Assembly: GCF_020521555.1 (NCBI RefSeq)
Contig: NZ_BPWA01000001.1
Location: 2,291,460 to 2,355,459, forward strand
Direction of reading: 5' to 3'
Source of the DNA: Rodentibacter sp. JRC1
GTDB lineage: Bacteria > Pseudomonadota > Gammaproteobacteria > Enterobacterales > Pasteurellaceae
DNA length: 64,000 nt
The notes beneath the pieces are model-generated. The model saw only the letters and a list, made by a program, of their open reading frames with translations. It did no database searches and was not told where the DNA came from. This document shows positions 1-10,065 of this stretch, in pieces. The translations under genes and the position numbers were made by a program. Numbering within the stretch: position 1 is the stretch's first letter; each line of letters begins with the position of its first letter.

Positions 1-347
1 CCCGCCAGTGCTTCCAAGGCTTCTCGATTTTCAGGTACTTCACCGTTGTGTTTCTCAATGAGATCTCGGCAGGTTTTGATGATATTTTCCGCTTTGCTAT
101 TAAAAAGCCCGATTGTTCTGATATAGCTTTTTAGCCCGTCTAAGCCTAAATCTAAAATAGCTTGCGGTGTGTTGGCGACAGGAAAAAGTTTTTCCGTTGC
201 TTTATTGACCCCTTTATCGGTGGCTTGCGCCGATAAAATCACTGCGATTAACAATTCGAAAGGCGAATTATACTGTAATTCTGTGGTGGGGTGGGGATTT
301 TGATCCCGTAATCGGGTTAATATTTCAATTCTTTTCTTTTGATTCAT
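1..347 (-). CDS. nth: Endonuclease III, N-terminal part (cut by window edge)
   Basis: This is a DNA glycosylase/AP lyase that removes oxidised pyrimidines in base-excision repair. The reverse-strand reading starts MNQKKRIEILTRLRDQNPHP and continues through the family-typical stretch LLIAVILSAQATDKGVNKAT. About 115 codons are present; the catalytic HhH region and the FeS-cluster cysteines lie beyond position 1. The gene follows rsxE with a 35-bp gap on the same strand, the usual rnf-nth arrangement in gammaproteobacteria, so it may be co-transcribed with the rsx operon. Identity is clear although the gene is incomplete. Confidence 0.93.
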   Translation of the reverse strand, partial: MNQKKRIEILTRLRDQNPHPTTELQYNSPFELLIAVILSAQATDKGVNKATEKLFPVANTPQAILDLGLDGLKSYIRTIGLFNSKAENIIKTCRDLIEKHNGEVPENREALEALA

Positions 348-382
348 AAATCTTAATGAGGCTTAACAAGTTAAATGGTGCT

Positions 383-1111
383 TTAACGGTTAGTTTTTAA
401 TTTTTGTTGATGATTGTCAATTTTGTTTTTTAGGGCAAGTAATAATCCCAAACCAATAAACGCCCCCGGTGGCAAGATAAAAAGTAAGAAACTGCTATCG
501 GTGTGGTAAATATGAAGCGAGAGAAATTTTGCGTGTTCACCAAAAAGGTTTTCAATACCTTCAAATAATGTGCCTTGTCCGATAATTTCTCGTAGCGCAC
601 CAAGTACGGTAAGGCTTAGTGCCATGCCGAATCCCATAGAAAAACCGTCCCAAGCGGAATGTAAGAGGTTATTTTTAGAGGCAAAAGCCTCCGCACGGCC
701 GATTACAATGCAGTTTGTTACGATGAGCGGTATGAAAATGCCGAGAGATTGGTAGAGCGTGTAAGTATAAGCATTCATTAATAATTGCACCACGGTAACG
801 GTGGTCGCAATAATCATTACATAAATCGGAATGCGGATTTCGTGTGGGATTTGTTTACGAAATAGTGAAATTACCGTGTTAGTACAGGTTAAAACCAACA
901 TTGTGGCAAGCCCTAATCCTAGGGCGTTGGTTGCCGTAGCGGAAACCGCCAGTAGAGGACAAAGCCCGAGCAATTGCACGATTGCCGGGTTATTCTTCCA
1001 CGTTCCTTGTGTGAAAATCTCTTTCAATAAAGATTTTTCTGCCTGATTTTCAAGCGTACTTTGAGGCAGTGTTTCCTCAAGTGCGGTCGTTTTTTCCGTT
1101 AAATTTTCCAT
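383..1111 (-). CDS. rsxE: Rnf/Rsx electron transport complex subunit E
   Basis: This is an integral membrane subunit of the ion-pumping ferredoxin:NAD oxidoreductase (Rnf), known as Rsx in E. coli, where it reduces SoxR. The 242-residue product has a soluble N-terminal extension of about 35 residues, then about six hydrophobic segments, with the RsxA/E-type motif [17 protein letters not shown] near residue 41. RsxE and RsxA are homologous; this one is longer, as expected. It starts 1 bp after the stop of rsxG and is the last rsx gene before nth. The C-terminus is basic and cytoplasmic-looking ([12 protein letters not shown]). Confidence 0.95.
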   Translation of the reverse strand: MENLTEKTTALEETLPQSTLENQAEKSLLKEIFTQGTWKNNPAIVQLLGLCPLLAVSATATNALGLGLATMLVLTCTNTVISLFRKQIPHEIRIPIYVMIIATTVTVVQLLMNAYTYTLYQSLGIFIPLIVTNCIVIGRAEAFASKNNLLHSAWDGFSMGFGMALSLTVLGALREIIGQGTLFEGIENLFGEHAKFLSLHIYHTDSSFLLFILPPGAFIGLGLLLALKNKIDNHQQKLKTNR

Positions 1112-1112
1112 A

Positions 1113-1739
1113 TTATTTTTCCCTCGCGGCGGCGAGTTGTTGTAGTAGTGATTGGTTGTTTAGCATAACGAAGGCGGAACGCTTAATCTGATTTACAATA
1201 GCGCGTGGTGTAATGGTCGCACCGGAGAATTGATCGAATTTACCGCCGTCTTTTTTTACCGCCCAATCAGTTAAATTCGTTTCATTAATGGGTTGATGAT
1301 TGAAACTTAAAATCCAGTTAGAAATGCGTAACTCGATCTTGTCCCCTAACCCCGGGGTTTCGTGATGTTCAATAACCCGAACGCCCAATACTTCCCCGGC
1401 CGGAGAAAGCCCTATTAATAGCCGAATATTGCCTGAATAGCCGTCGGGTGCGGTGGTTTCATAGGCATAAGCCGAGACTTGATTTTCTTTTTTGGCAAAA
1501 TAAACCTTTTGAATTCCGTTCAGACTTTCAGCCTTCGGAATGACCGCACTTTCCACTAAATTATTATCAAAATAGCTTTGCGGTATCACTTGCAATAATA
1601 ATTCTCTCTGCTGTGCTGCCATGGCTTCATCGATTTTTCCTTTGGTAAGAAAGAAAATACCGGCAGAAATTGCGGTACAGAGCAGAGCAACCAAGCCTAA
1701 AAGTGCACCATAGCCGGAGCTTATCTTAAATGTTCCCAT
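1113..1739 (-). CDS. rsxG: Rnf/Rsx electron transport complex subunit G (covalent FMN)
   Basis: RsxG is the periplasm-facing flavoprotein subunit anchored by one N-terminal helix (residues about 10-32). The motif [12 protein letters not shown] near residue 170 contains the Thr to which FMN is linked by a phosphoester bond in this family. The [11 protein letters not shown] segment near residue 125 is also typical. Length is 208 residues, normal for the family. Its start overlaps the end of rsxD by 14 bp, showing translational coupling. Confidence 0.95.
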   Translation of the reverse strand: MGTFKISSGYGALLGLVALLCTAISAGIFFLTKGKIDEAMAAQQRELLLQVIPQSYFDNNLVESAVIPKAESLNGIQKVYFAKKENQVSAYAYETTAPDGYSGNIRLLIGLSPAGEVLGVRVIEHHETPGLGDKIELRISNWILSFNHQPINETNLTDWAVKKDGGKFDQFSGATITPRAIVNQIKRSAFVMLNNQSLLQQLAAAREK

Positions 1740-2814
1740 TATTTTTTCCTTTTAAGTGATAACCTGCCACTCGTGGTCGTGTGTAATGATCGATAAGCGG
1801 CACGCAAATATTACTTAACAAAATGGCAAACGCAACACCGTCCGGGTAGTTTCCGTGATAACGAATAAGATAGACAAGAAGACCAACGAGCGCACCAAAT
1901 ACGATTTTCCCACGTGGCGTAATTGAAGCGGTAACAGGATCAGTGGCAATAAAAAATGCACCGAACATCATTGCGCCGCTTAGCATCTGACTGATAGCAC
2001 TTAAATGCGTGTTGCCGGTAAGGGCTGTAATCGTGGCTAAACTGAAAAAAGTCACTAACATCGCTATCGGAATTTGCCAATGAATGGTGCGTTTTAAAAT
2101 TAAGAAAATGCCTCCAACCAGAAATGCGACATTCACTTGCCACCAACCTTGTGCAAAATCAGTACCATTTCCCATAAAAATCGGCATTTTAATGAGTTGG
2201 TAGAAATCGTCTAATTCTTTGTGGTTTGAATAAAAGATCTTTGCACTATCTAATGGCGTGGCCTGCGTAATTCCGTCAATGCTGTGAGTGAGTTGTGATA
2301 GGCTAAAACCATCGGTAGTTAAGCCTGAAAAAATCAATGAAACCGAATCGGAAAATGTCGGTGGTTCCTGCAATAAATTAATCGGCGGTATCCAACTTGT
2401 CATTTGTAGAGGAAAGGAAATAAGTAATATCACATAGCCGATCATCGCAGGATTAAACGGGTTTTGCCCTAAACCGCCATAAATATGTTTGCCAAGCAAT
2501 ACTGCGCAAAGCGTACCGATAATAATAATCCAATAAGGAGCGTAAGGCGGGATAGCCATTGCTAAAATTAAGGCGGTTAAGATTACGCTAAAATCGGCAA
2601 GATAGGAAAATGGTTTTCTTCCTCGTAACTTTATCGCCGTAAATTCAGCAAGCACTGCGATAGAAATTGCCAGTGTGATTTGAATTAATACACCTAAACC
2701 AAAATAATAAATTTGCGTAAATAAAGCGGGTATCATGGCTAAGATAACCCAAAGCATAATACGTGCCGTTAATTTCCCTGAATGTGTGTGAGGGGAGCTG
2801 ACCATTTTAAACAT
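1726..2814 (-). CDS. rsxD: Rnf/Rsx electron transport complex subunit D (covalent FMN)
   Basis: RsxD is a polytopic membrane subunit with about ten hydrophobic segments across 362 residues. The sequence [13 protein letters not shown] near residue 187 matches the site where FMN is attached to a Thr in RnfD proteins. Two starts are possible: MFKMVSS and MVSS four codons later. The gene begins only 6 bp after a TAA at 2821-2823 that appears to be the original stop of rsxC; the present rsxC reading frame ends 213 bp upstream because of an inserted repeat element. Confidence 0.94.
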   Translation of the reverse strand: MFKMVSSPHTHSGKLTARIMLWVILAMIPALFTQIYYFGLGVLIQITLAISIAVLAEFTAIKLRGRKPFSYLADFSVILTALILAMAIPPYAPYWIIIIGTLCAVLLGKHIYGGLGQNPFNPAMIGYVILLISFPLQMTSWIPPINLLQEPPTFSDSVSLIFSGLTTDGFSLSQLTHSIDGITQATPLDSAKIFYSNHKELDDFYQLIKMPIFMGNGTDFAQGWWQVNVAFLVGGIFLILKRTIHWQIPIAMLVTFFSLATITALTGNTHLSAISQMLSGAMMFGAFFIATDPVTASITPRGKIVFGALVGLLVYLIRYHGNYPDGVAFAILLSNICVPLIDHYTRPRVAGYHLKGKNNGNI

Positions 2815-2820
2815 TATTTA

Positions 2821-2901
2821 TTCCTGAGATTTTTCCAATTCTTGTTGAGTCTGTACGATCTTTTTTGCTTTGCTTGCGTAATAGCGGTTGAATTTCCATC
2901 T
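2821..2901 (-). pseudogene. rsxC: Displaced 3' tail of rsxC, cut off by an inserted repeat element
   Basis: The reverse strand reads ASKAKKIVQTQQELEKSQE followed by TAA at 2823-2821, directly before rsxD. The segment ASKAKKIVQTQ resembles the RsxC repeat unit [12 protein letters not shown], and the position 6 bp before rsxD is where rsxC would normally end. A non-coding repeat (about 2905-3037) separates it from the present rsxC stop. It has no start codon of its own and is open only back to a TAA near 2905. I infer that it is the original C-terminus of RsxC. Confidence 0.6.
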
Positions 2902-2904
2902 TTA

Positions 2905-3037
2905 TGTAAAAAAGTTTTATATCCAATTTTCATTGGTGGGGCGTTGAGCAAAGCGTAACGCACCATTTCATCTATTGATGCGTTACGGCTTCGCCTAACG
3001 GCATCCTACAATGGTTTGGGCAACTGCTACATAATAC
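2905..3037 (-). mobile_element. Repeat element copy 1 (MITE-like), inserted in the 3' end of rsxC
   Basis: The right end, GCTACATAATAC (3026-3037), is the reverse complement of the GTATTATGTAGC end seen in the other copies. Inside is the shared core GCGTTACGGCTTCGCCTAACG followed by a TCCTACA block. The other end (about 2905-2925, TTTTATATCC...) is diverged from the consensus TTGCACAAAGAGAATTTTATATCC. The element encodes nothing. Its terminal sequence provides the last residues (CIM) and the TAG stop of rsxC. Confidence 0.75.
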
Positions 3038-5648
3038 AGGAATTTTCTTCTGTTTTTTCGACCGCACTTTCGGTTTTCGTCTCGCTATTGCTGTTTGCTT
3101 GAGCAAGTTTTTTCGCTTTAGCCCGAGCAATGGCGGCTGCTACGGCGGCTTTTTTCGGATCAAGTGCGGTTAAATTTTCTTCTGTTTTTTTGACCGCACT
3201 TTCGTTTTTCGTCTCGCCGTTGCTGTTTGCTTGAGCGAGTTTTTTCGCTTTAGCCCGAGCAATGGCGGCTGCGACAGCGGCTTTTTTCAGATCAAGTGCG
3301 GTTAAATTTTCTTCTGTTTTTTCGACCGCACTTTCGTTTTTCGTCTCGCTGTTGCTGTTTGCCTGAGCAAGTTTTTTCGCTTTAGCCCGAGCAATGGCGG
3401 CTGCAACGGCGGCTTTTTTCGGATCAAGTGCGGTTAAATTTTCTTCTGTTTTTTTGACCGCACTTTCGTTTTTCGTCTCGCCGTTGCTGTTTGCTTGAGC
3501 GAGTTTTTTCGCTTTAGCCCGAGCAATGGCGGCTGCAACAGCGGCTTTTTTCGGATCAAGTGCGGTTAAATTTTCTTCTGTTTTTTTGACCGCACTTTCA
3601 TTTTTCGTCTCGCCGTTGCTGTTTGCCTGAGCAAGTTTTTTCGCTTTAGCCCGAGCAATGGCGGCTGCAACGGCGGCTTTTTTCGGATCAAGTGCGGTTA
3701 AATTTTCTTCTGTTTTTTTGACCGCACTTTCGTTTTTCGTCTCGCCGTTGCTGTTTGCTTGAGCGAGTTTTTTCGCTTTAGCCCGAGCAATGGTGGCTGC
3801 AACAGCGGCTTTTTTCGGATCAAGTGCGGTTAAATTTTCTTCCGTTTTTTCGACCGCACTTTCGGTGTTTGTCTCGCTACTGTTGTTTGCCTGAGCAAGT
3901 TTTTTCGCCTTAGCCCGTGCAATGGCGGCTGCGACTGTGGCTTTTTTTGTGTCGGTAGTTGGGTTTTCCGGTGCCGTATTTTCTTCCGTTATCGTTTCCA
4001 CTTGCTGACGTGCCAGCCGGCGGGCTTTACGCAATGCCATGATATCCGTATTATCCGGTTGAATTTCGCCTTTTTCCGAAGTAACGGTTTTAATTTGTAT
4101 TGTTTCGGTAGCTTCAGATTTTTTTGCTTTCAAACGTTCTAATGCGGCTTTTACCGGATCTTCTCCTTTGGTTTTAACAAGCTCCTCTCGGCGTGCTTCA
4201 GCTGCACGTTGGGTGCGGGCTTTACGTTCTTGCTCTTCACGCTCCATACGTGCTTGTTTCGCTTCAAAACGAATTTTGGCTTCATCTGCTTTTTTCTGTT
4301 TTTCTTTGATTTGCCAAATTTTTGCTTTTTCTTGGCGGAAATATTGAATCAATGGAATGTGGCTCGGGCAAACATAGGCACAAACGCCGCATTCGATACA
4401 ATCTTTCAGCGCGTATTCTTCCGATTTTTTGTGATCTTCACTACGGGCAAACCAATAAAGTTGCTGAGGCATAAGATTAACGGGACAAGCGTCAGAACAG
4501 GCGGAACACCGAATGCAGGCTTGCTCCTGTTGAGGCTCGGCATATTCAAAATGATCCGGCGCAAGGAGGCAGTTTACGATTTTAGTTACCGGTGCATTAA
4601 GATTTGGTAATTCCAATCCCATCATAGGGCCGCCGACAAAGACGGGAAAACGTTCATCAAATCGATAACCTACGTGGGTGAGTGCGTGATAAATCGGTGT
4701 ACCGAATCGCACCCAATAATTCCCTTTTTTTTGGATTTTATCACCTGTAAGCGTTATTGCACGCTCAATTAGGACTTCGTCATCCATAACGGCACGTTTG
4801 ATTGCAAAGACCGTTCCTACATTCTGCATTAGTACCCCAATGCTGGATGAACGTTCACCACTTGGTACTTCCATACCCGTGAGTAAATAGATCAATTGTT
4901 TTGCCGCACCGGAGGGATATTTTGTCGGAATAATGCGTACATCAATATCATTTGCACCTTGTAGGGCGTGTTTGATGGCTTTAATTGCTTCCGGTTTATT
5001 GTCTTCAATGGCGATAACTACTTTTTCCGGGCGCAAAATATAGCGCAAAATACGTACACCTTCGATAATTTCATCGCTATGTTCTTGCATAAGGCGATCA
5101 TCACAGGTGATGTAAGGTTCACATTCTGCGCCATTAATGATTAATAATTTAATTTTTTTATCTGCCGATTGGATCTTCGCTGCGGTAGGGAAAACCGCTC
5201 CCCCCAGTCCGGCTACGCCGGCTTGGTAGATTTTTTCGATTAGTTGTTCCGGTGTTAGACGTAGAAAATCATCAACCGGATGACGTTCAACCGATTGATC
5301 CAATCCGTCTGCCAATAAATGAATTGTCGGTTCATCTAAGCCTGAAGGGTGGGCTGCAACATAAGGCGCGATAGATTTAATGATTCCGGATGTTGGAGCA
5401 TGAATAGGCAGCATACGCAAGCCATCGCCTTGCGTTAGGGGTTGACCTTTTAAAACATAATCACCGACTTTCACCAGCAGATTGCCCGCTTGCCCGGCAT
5501 GCTGCTTCAGTGGAACGTAGAAATCCGTACTTAAAGGAATTGTTCTTAGCGGTTGGTGGCTTGACTGAGCTTTCATATCCGGTGGGTGAATGCCACCTTT
5601 GAAATCCCATAATTTGCCGGAATTAAAACGAGATAAAACGTCCGTCAT
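3027..5648 (-). CDS. rsxC: Rnf/Rsx electron transport complex subunit C with expanded C-terminal repeats
   Basis: RsxC is the peripheral NADH/flavin- and FeS-binding subunit of the Rnf complex. An N-terminal barrel-like region is followed by the nucleotide-binding fold with [12 protein letters not shown] near residue 146. Two ferredoxin-type 4Fe-4S motifs follow: [12 protein letters not shown] near residue 376 and [12 protein letters not shown] near residue 415. A charged linker leads to seven tandem 44-residue repeats ([20 protein letters not shown]...) filling roughly the last 310 residues. The final repeat breaks off into SCIM, encoded by an inserted repeat element. The gene starts 1 bp after rsxB ends. 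The E. coli protein is about 740 residues, so 873 is long. Confidence 0.93.
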   Translation of the reverse strand: MTDVLSRFNSGKLWDFKGGIHPPDMKAQSSHQPLRTIPLSTDFYVPLKQHAGQAGNLLVKVGDYVLKGQPLTQGDGLRMLPIHAPTSGIIKSIAPYVAAHPSGLDEPTIHLLADGLDQSVERHPVDDFLRLTPEQLIEKIYQAGVAGLGGAVFPTAAKIQSADKKIKLLIINGAECEPYITCDDRLMQEHSDEIIEGVRILRYILRPEKVVIAIEDNKPEAIKAIKHALQGANDIDVRIIPTKYPSGAAKQLIYLLTGMEVPSGERSSSIGVLMQNVGTVFAIKRAVMDDEVLIERAITLTGDKIQKKGNYWVRFGTPIYHALTHVGYRFDERFPVFVGGPMMGLELPNLNAPVTKIVNCLLAPDHFEYAEPQQEQACIRCSACSDACPVNLMPQQLYWFARSEDHKKSEEYALKDCIECGVCAYVCPSHIPLIQYFRQEKAKIWQIKEKQKKADEAKIRFEAKQARMEREEQERKARTQRAAEARREELVKTKGEDPVKAALERLKAKKSEATETIQIKTVTSEKGEIQPDNTDIMALRKARRLARQQVETITEENTAPENPTTDTKKATVAAAIARAKAKKLAQANNSSETNTESAVEKTEENLTALDPKKAAVAATIARAKAKKLAQANSNGETKNESAVKKTEENLTALDPKKAAVAAAIARAKAKKLAQANSNGETKNESAVKKTEENLTALDPKKAAVAAAIARAKAKKLAQANSNGETKNESAVKKTEENLTALDPKKAAVAAAIARAKAKKLAQANSNSETKNESAVEKTEENLTALDLKKAAVAAAIARAKAKKLAQANSNGETKNESAVKKTEENLTALDPKKAAVAAAIARAKAKKLAQANSNSETKTESAVEKTEENSCIM
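3039..3950 (-). repeat. 132-bp tandem repeats in rsxC carrying paired uptake sequences
   Basis: Seven in-frame units of 132 bp (44 codons) form the 3' end of rsxC. Each complete junction contains a forward AAGTGCGGT core and, about 25 bp further, an inverted ACCGCACTT core. Forward cores start near 3162, 3294, 3426, 3558, 3690 and 3822, exactly 132 bp apart. Inverted cores follow each of them, plus one near 3060, giving 13 cores in under 0.8 kb. On the protein level they encode TALD and ESAV. Unit length is a multiple of three, so copy-number change would not shift the frame. Confidence 0.9.
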
Positions 5649-6230
5649 TTATTCCCCCACAACTAATTTTTTATCAGTATCGCTGATGTTTACCACCGGA
5701 ATGACTAACTTGGCATCAAATTTCCAATCCCAACTGTCAATATTTTTTTTCACGGGAATCATTGAAATACAATCCGTAGGGCAGGGGGCAACGCAAAGTT
5801 CGCAGCCGGTGCAGAGATCCGGTATGATGGTATGCATTGCTTTGTTTGTGCCGATAATGGCATCTACCGGACAGGCTTGGATACATTTAGTGCAGCCGAT
5901 ACACATATTTTCATCAATAAATGCCACCATTTCGATGGGTTCTTCTACCCCCTCCATCGTAGGGACATCCACCCCCAAAATTTCTGCAATTTTTACAACG
6001 GTAGGTTGACCGCCGGGAATACATTTTGTGATTTCATCACCATTGGCAATCGCTTCCGCATAAGGTTTACAACCGGGATAACCGCATTGCCCGCATTGGC
6101 TTTGAGGTAGTACGGCATCGATTTTTTCTACAATGGGATCTGCCTCGACCTTTAATTTTAGGGAAGCAAAGCCCAAAATCGCACCGAAGATTAAGGCGAG
6201 TAAGGTGATTACAACGAGTAAAACGGTCAT
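5649..6230 (-). CDS. rsxB: Rnf/Rsx electron transport complex subunit B (ferredoxin-like)
   Basis: RsxB is the iron-sulfur subunit. An N-terminal membrane helix (residues 3-24) is followed by the CGQCGYPGC cluster motif near residue 47, which belongs to the family's 4Fe-4S domain. Two ferredoxin motifs follow, [12 protein letters not shown] near residue 111 and [12 protein letters not shown] near residue 141. Length is 193 residues, normal for the family. Its ATG overlaps the stop of an upstream 27-codon ORF (TAATG), so it is probably translationally coupled to that ORF rather than directly to rsxA. Confidence 0.96.
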   Translation of the reverse strand: MTVLLVVITLLALIFGAILGFASLKLKVEADPIVEKIDAVLPQSQCGQCGYPGCKPYAEAIANGDEITKCIPGGQPTVVKIAEILGVDVPTMEGVEEPIEMVAFIDENMCIGCTKCIQACPVDAIIGTNKAMHTIIPDLCTGCELCVAPCPTDCISMIPVKKNIDSWDWKFDAKLVIPVVNISDTDKKLVVGE

Positions 6231-6313
6231 TATTTCTTTGTTTTTCCGGAAAATTTTTGATAAAGCCCGATAAATAAAATCAGTACGGTGATAGCCATTA
6301 AAAGATAAATCAT
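6230..6313 (-). CDS. Small membrane-peptide ORF between rsxA and rsxB (27 aa)
   Basis: A 27-codon ORF reads [20 protein letters not shown] and ends FSGKTKK. It has one hydrophobic segment (about residues 2-18) and a basic tail, the form of a single-pass small membrane protein. It starts 13 bp after the rsxA stop, and its TAA overlaps the rsxB ATG as TAATG. I do not recognise a named family. The tight packing between two membrane-complex genes supports translation, but no strong Shine-Dalgarno is evident. It could simply be a leader that couples rsxB translation. Confidence 0.55.
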   Translation of the reverse strand: MIYLLMAITVLILFIGLYQKFSGKTKK

Positions 6314-6326
6314 AAAGTCATCAATA

Positions 6327-6908
<582 letters not shown>

Positions 6909-7059
6909 TCACCGCCTTTATTTATAAGGGCGATATTATCCCTATTTCTGAACGGGAGAACAATAGGTAATTTGGGGGAGAACCGTTACTTTTTCTTCGC
7001 TTTAAAAATCTTTAATCGTTATTCGGGTAAACATAGCTAGAGCGACAAATAAAGTGCGG

Positions 7060-9201
7060 TCAATTTTGCCGATGTTTTTGAAAATATTCATACAGTTGCG
7101 GCAACAATTGCGCAATCAAGTTTAGTTGTTGAAACGGTATCGTAAAGGCAGATTTTTCTTTAATTTGAGTTTCATCCCATTGCACTTCTTTGAGGCTTAA
7201 TACAATGTTTTCTTGTAATTTATGAAAAACTTCTTGTGGGAGTTTTTCAATATTTTCTAGGGTATATAAGATTTTTTTGGCTGTGGGATAGAAACCGGAT
7301 AAAAATTGGGTGTTTTGTCGCAGCTTTGTCATACGATAGCGATAAGAACCGAGTGCCGAGATGTAGCTTAATAGGGAATAGTTCATTTTCAGTAAATCAA
7401 ATCCTTCCTGCAAATGGGCTTGATATTTGTGCGGTTCATTATTCATATTGGAAAGTGTGGAACTTAGTGCCGCAGCATATTGATGGGCATTGCGGCGTGC
7501 AATGCGGTATTTTAAGTCATCACTTTTACCAAATTGTAATTGACTGATGATATGTAAAAAATATTGGGCATCACTGTGAATAGCTTGGTGGCTCACTTTA
7601 TTTAATTCTAAATACTTCCAATCCGGCCATAAATAGGACACGGCAAACCAAGAGATCGCCGTGCCGATTAAGGTATCCAGTAAACGAGGTAACAAAGCGG
7701 TTTCTGCACCAAACCCCATTACATCAAAACTAATAAGCACCTGTAAGGTTATGAAAAAGGTGGAGAAGCTATAATTGTTGCTTCGGAAAAAGAAAAAGAG
7801 GGTGCAGGTGAGAACGATTAGACCTAGTTGCATTTCCAGTGTCGGGTTTAAATAAGGCAGTAGTGAACCGACTACAACGCCTAAAATCGTGCCGATAATT
7901 CGTTGGCGTAATCTGGTTTTTGTAGCGGAATAATTAGGCTGACAGACAAAAACTGCGGTAAGTAAAATCCAGTAACCGAGGTTAAATCGGAAAAATTCCA
8001 CAATGGCACAGCAGGCGAATACCACGATTGAAAGTCGAACCGCGTGTCGGAAGAGTGGCGATTCAAAGGTGAAATGGCTGAAAATGACGGAAACGATGTT
8101 TTTTAAACCGGTAATTTGTTCCGTGTGAATGCGGGCGTTTTGTTCATTTTCTGTGGTTTCTTGTTCTAATTGGCGTAACTGATAGTCAATGTTTTGTAGA
8201 TTATCCAATAGCGTTTGGATAACTAATAATTGTTCGCTATGTTCAGTGTGTTGGTGGCTATAAAGCTCGAAGGATTGCATTGTTCCGATTAATGCTTTTT
8301 CTACCCGAGGATTATAGCGGTAAGATCTATTTTCACGCAGACTTGCGGCAATTCCATGACAAGCCTGAGCTTGTAATTCCAGCAATCGTTGAATACGGAA
8401 AATTAAATCCGTATTTTTGAGTTGTTCGGCGATTTGTTTGTAATCAAAATGGGTGGAATTTGTGCGTTCGTGAATTTCTTGCGCGGTGAAATAATAGCGA
8501 ATCATTCGTTTGGTACGAGTATGCCGATGTTGTCCGCGGATACGATAGAAAAGCGTCGTTCTGGCAAGATTAAAAGCATTGACTACATTGGCGTTTTTCA
8601 TCGCAAAATTAAGGTGCTTTTTCTCGATTTCATCTACTTCATCAGGATCAAAAAATTCAGATTTTGCATCCAGATATTCTCCCAAAGCACAAAAAGCTTT
8701 TGCAACGCTTTCTTGCACGGGGCGGTTCGGAAAGAACAGGTACACAACCAGTGTAACAATGCTGTAAAGCGTGGTTCCGATGATAATCAGCAGTGGATTA
8801 ATATACCAGTTTTGCACGACATTCGAGGAATAAGTCAGGGTAGTATAAACCGCAATCACCAATGTTCCGAAAGCAATGGTTCGATAGCGTTCTCCGATAG
8901 CTCCTATCATCGTAAAAACAAAGGTGCCGATTGTCATCAATATTAAGTAGGATAAGGCGTTATCAATGTTTAGTTGAACGATGATTGCAGAAAACGTGAA
9001 GGCGATAAGGGTGTAGAAAATGTTTTTCAGTCTGCCGGTTAGGCGGTTATCCAAATCGACTAAACCGCCGGCAATAATCCCCAATATCAAGGGCATAGAT
9101 TGGGTAGAAATATCAAAGAACCAAATACCAAGTGCGGCAATATTTACTGCAATGAAGATAGGAATCGCAGCAATGACTTTTGCATTGAGCCAATGGTTCA
9201 T
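7060..9201 (-). CDS. yccS: YccS/FUSC-family inner membrane protein
   Basis: The 713-residue product has two blocks of hydrophobic helices (about residues 8-165 and 390-520), each followed by a soluble domain. This is the duplicated layout of the YccS/YhfK (fusaric acid resistance-like) family. The transport substrate is not established for this family. The start codon is preceded by AGAGGAT. An uptake-sequence core lies just after residue 713 near 7050. The gene lies downstream of a DUF2057 gene and upstream of rsxA on the same strand, as I recall for H. influenzae. Confidence 0.85.
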   Translation of the reverse strand: MNHWLNAKVIAAIPIFIAVNIAALGIWFFDISTQSMPLILGIIAGGLVDLDNRLTGRLKNIFYTLIAFTFSAIIVQLNIDNALSYLILMTIGTFVFTMIGAIGERYRTIAFGTLVIAVYTTLTYSSNVVQNWYINPLLIIIGTTLYSIVTLVVYLFFPNRPVQESVAKAFCALGEYLDAKSEFFDPDEVDEIEKKHLNFAMKNANVVNAFNLARTTLFYRIRGQHRHTRTKRMIRYYFTAQEIHERTNSTHFDYKQIAEQLKNTDLIFRIQRLLELQAQACHGIAASLRENRSYRYNPRVEKALIGTMQSFELYSHQHTEHSEQLLVIQTLLDNLQNIDYQLRQLEQETTENEQNARIHTEQITGLKNIVSVIFSHFTFESPLFRHAVRLSIVVFACCAIVEFFRFNLGYWILLTAVFVCQPNYSATKTRLRQRIIGTILGVVVGSLLPYLNPTLEMQLGLIVLTCTLFFFFRSNNYSFSTFFITLQVLISFDVMGFGAETALLPRLLDTLIGTAISWFAVSYLWPDWKYLELNKVSHQAIHSDAQYFLHIISQLQFGKSDDLKYRIARRNAHQYAAALSSTLSNMNNEPHKYQAHLQEGFDLLKMNYSLLSYISALGSYRYRMTKLRQNTQFLSGFYPTAKKILYTLENIEKLPQEVFHKLQENIVLSLKEVQWDETQIKEKSAFTIPFQQLNLIAQLLPQLYEYFQKHRQN

Positions 9202-9235
9202 TTGATTATCCTCTTTATTTTCTATTGATTAATGT

Positions 9236-9264
9236 AAAAAGTGAGCCTTATAAGCTCACTTTTC
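9236..9264 (-). terminator. Hairpin terminator after the DUF2057 gene
   Basis: The dyad GTGAGC-CTTATAA-GCTCAC is flanked by A runs on one side and T runs on the other. Read on the minus strand it ends in TTTTT, so it would stop transcription coming from the DUF2057 gene before yccS. It sits 35 bp upstream of yccS. Confidence 0.6.
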
Positions 9265-9283
9265 ATCTTAAAGTGCGGTCATT

Positions 9284-9393
9284 ATAGTGAATTAAATTTA
9301 AAAATGTTGACGAGCGTTGCTACACCTCGCCGTACTGTTTGTACTGTCTTCGGCTTGCAGTTTTTGTATCTATTTTAATTTAATTCCCTATTA
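9284..9393. mobile_element. AT-ended inverted-repeat element (Neisseria ATR-like)
   Basis: The ends are imperfect inverted repeats: ATAGTGAATTAAATTTAAAA on the left, and on the right the reverse complement of ATAGGGAATTAAATTAAAA. The interior contains CGCCGTACTGTTTGTACTG followed by TCTTCGGCTTG. From memory this resembles the AT-rich repeat elements of Neisseria, whose interior has a closely similar GTACTG.TTGTACTGTC..CGGCTTC string. It encodes nothing and abuts the stop codon of the DUF2057 gene, whose TAA lies at the element edge. Confidence 0.6.
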
Positions 9394-10065
9394 TTTATGA
9401 GATTTTGCCCAGTTCAAGAAACGTGTTTGAGTTTCTTTGTCCGCTTGTTGGAACCAATATTGTAATTGTTGTTCCGCCACGTTTTGACCTTGAACCACTA
9501 CTTTTCCTTTGGTTGCTTTGCTGTTTGCGGCCCCCGCCGTTGCCATCATAGGCGCTGCCGGTGCTGTTGCTACGGCAAGTGAAGATACTGCGGCTTTAGC
9601 TCCGGAAGCATTGTAACCTGCTAAATCACTTACTACATTAGCGGACGGGAATAAACCCTCTTGTTTTAAAATATCGATTTTAGCCGGAATTTCTTGTCCG
9701 GAAGTTGTTTTTACTGTGATAACCGGTGCTGAATTGAATTTTTCAGCTTCCCTTTTATTACGAATACTTGGTGCGGAAATGACCAAATCTTCAGTACTAC
9801 CTTGGAAAGTTACGATAATCGGATTGGACTCAAATAAAGACTGGCTTGAACCTCCACCTACAATTTCACTCACGCGAACGACAACTTGGTGGGTAGTTGT
9901 GTCAGTTACATTGAATGAACGGGTTTCTTTTAAAAGGGATTTATTTGCTTTTTGTCCATCAATAGCTAAAAAATCCATATTCGATGAAGTTGAAACCATA
10001 CCGGCAAAAGCGGCAGAGCTTGTCAATAAGGTTGCGATACTAAATGCTATGGTACGTAATTTCAT
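9391..10065 (-). CDS. DUF2057/UPF0319 family secreted protein
   Basis: The product is a 224-residue protein with a clear Sec signal peptide (MKLRTIAFSIATLLTSSAAFA, cleavage after residue about 21). The mature part matches the pattern of UPF0319/DUF2057 (YccT-like) periplasmic proteins, including the N-terminal FLAIDGQKANKSLL region. The end of the protein (YWFQQADKETQTRFLNWAK) is also family-like. Function is unknown. An Ala-rich linker lies near residues 150-185. Its stop codon touches a non-coding inverted-repeat element. Confidence 0.8.
   Translation of the reverse strand: MKLRTIAFSIATLLTSSAAFAGMVSTSSNMDFLAIDGQKANKSLLKETRSFNVTDTTTHQVVVRVSEIVGGGSSQSLFESNPIIVTFQGSTEDLVISAPSIRNKREAEKFNSAPVITVKTTSGQEIPAKIDILKQEGLFPSANVVSDLAGYNASGAKAAVSSLAVATAPAAPMMATAGAANSKATKGKVVVQGQNVAEQQLQYWFQQADKETQTRFLNWAKSHK

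Noticed and set aside
3039..3950. Regularly spaced repeats that could be mistaken for a CRISPR array
   Set aside because: Units are 132 bp, directly adjacent and in frame inside rsxC, with no unique spacers and no cas genes nearby.
4209..4610. Plus-strand open frame opposite rsxC
   Set aside because: It is the antisense shadow of the ferredoxin region of rsxC, with biased composition and no ribosome site.
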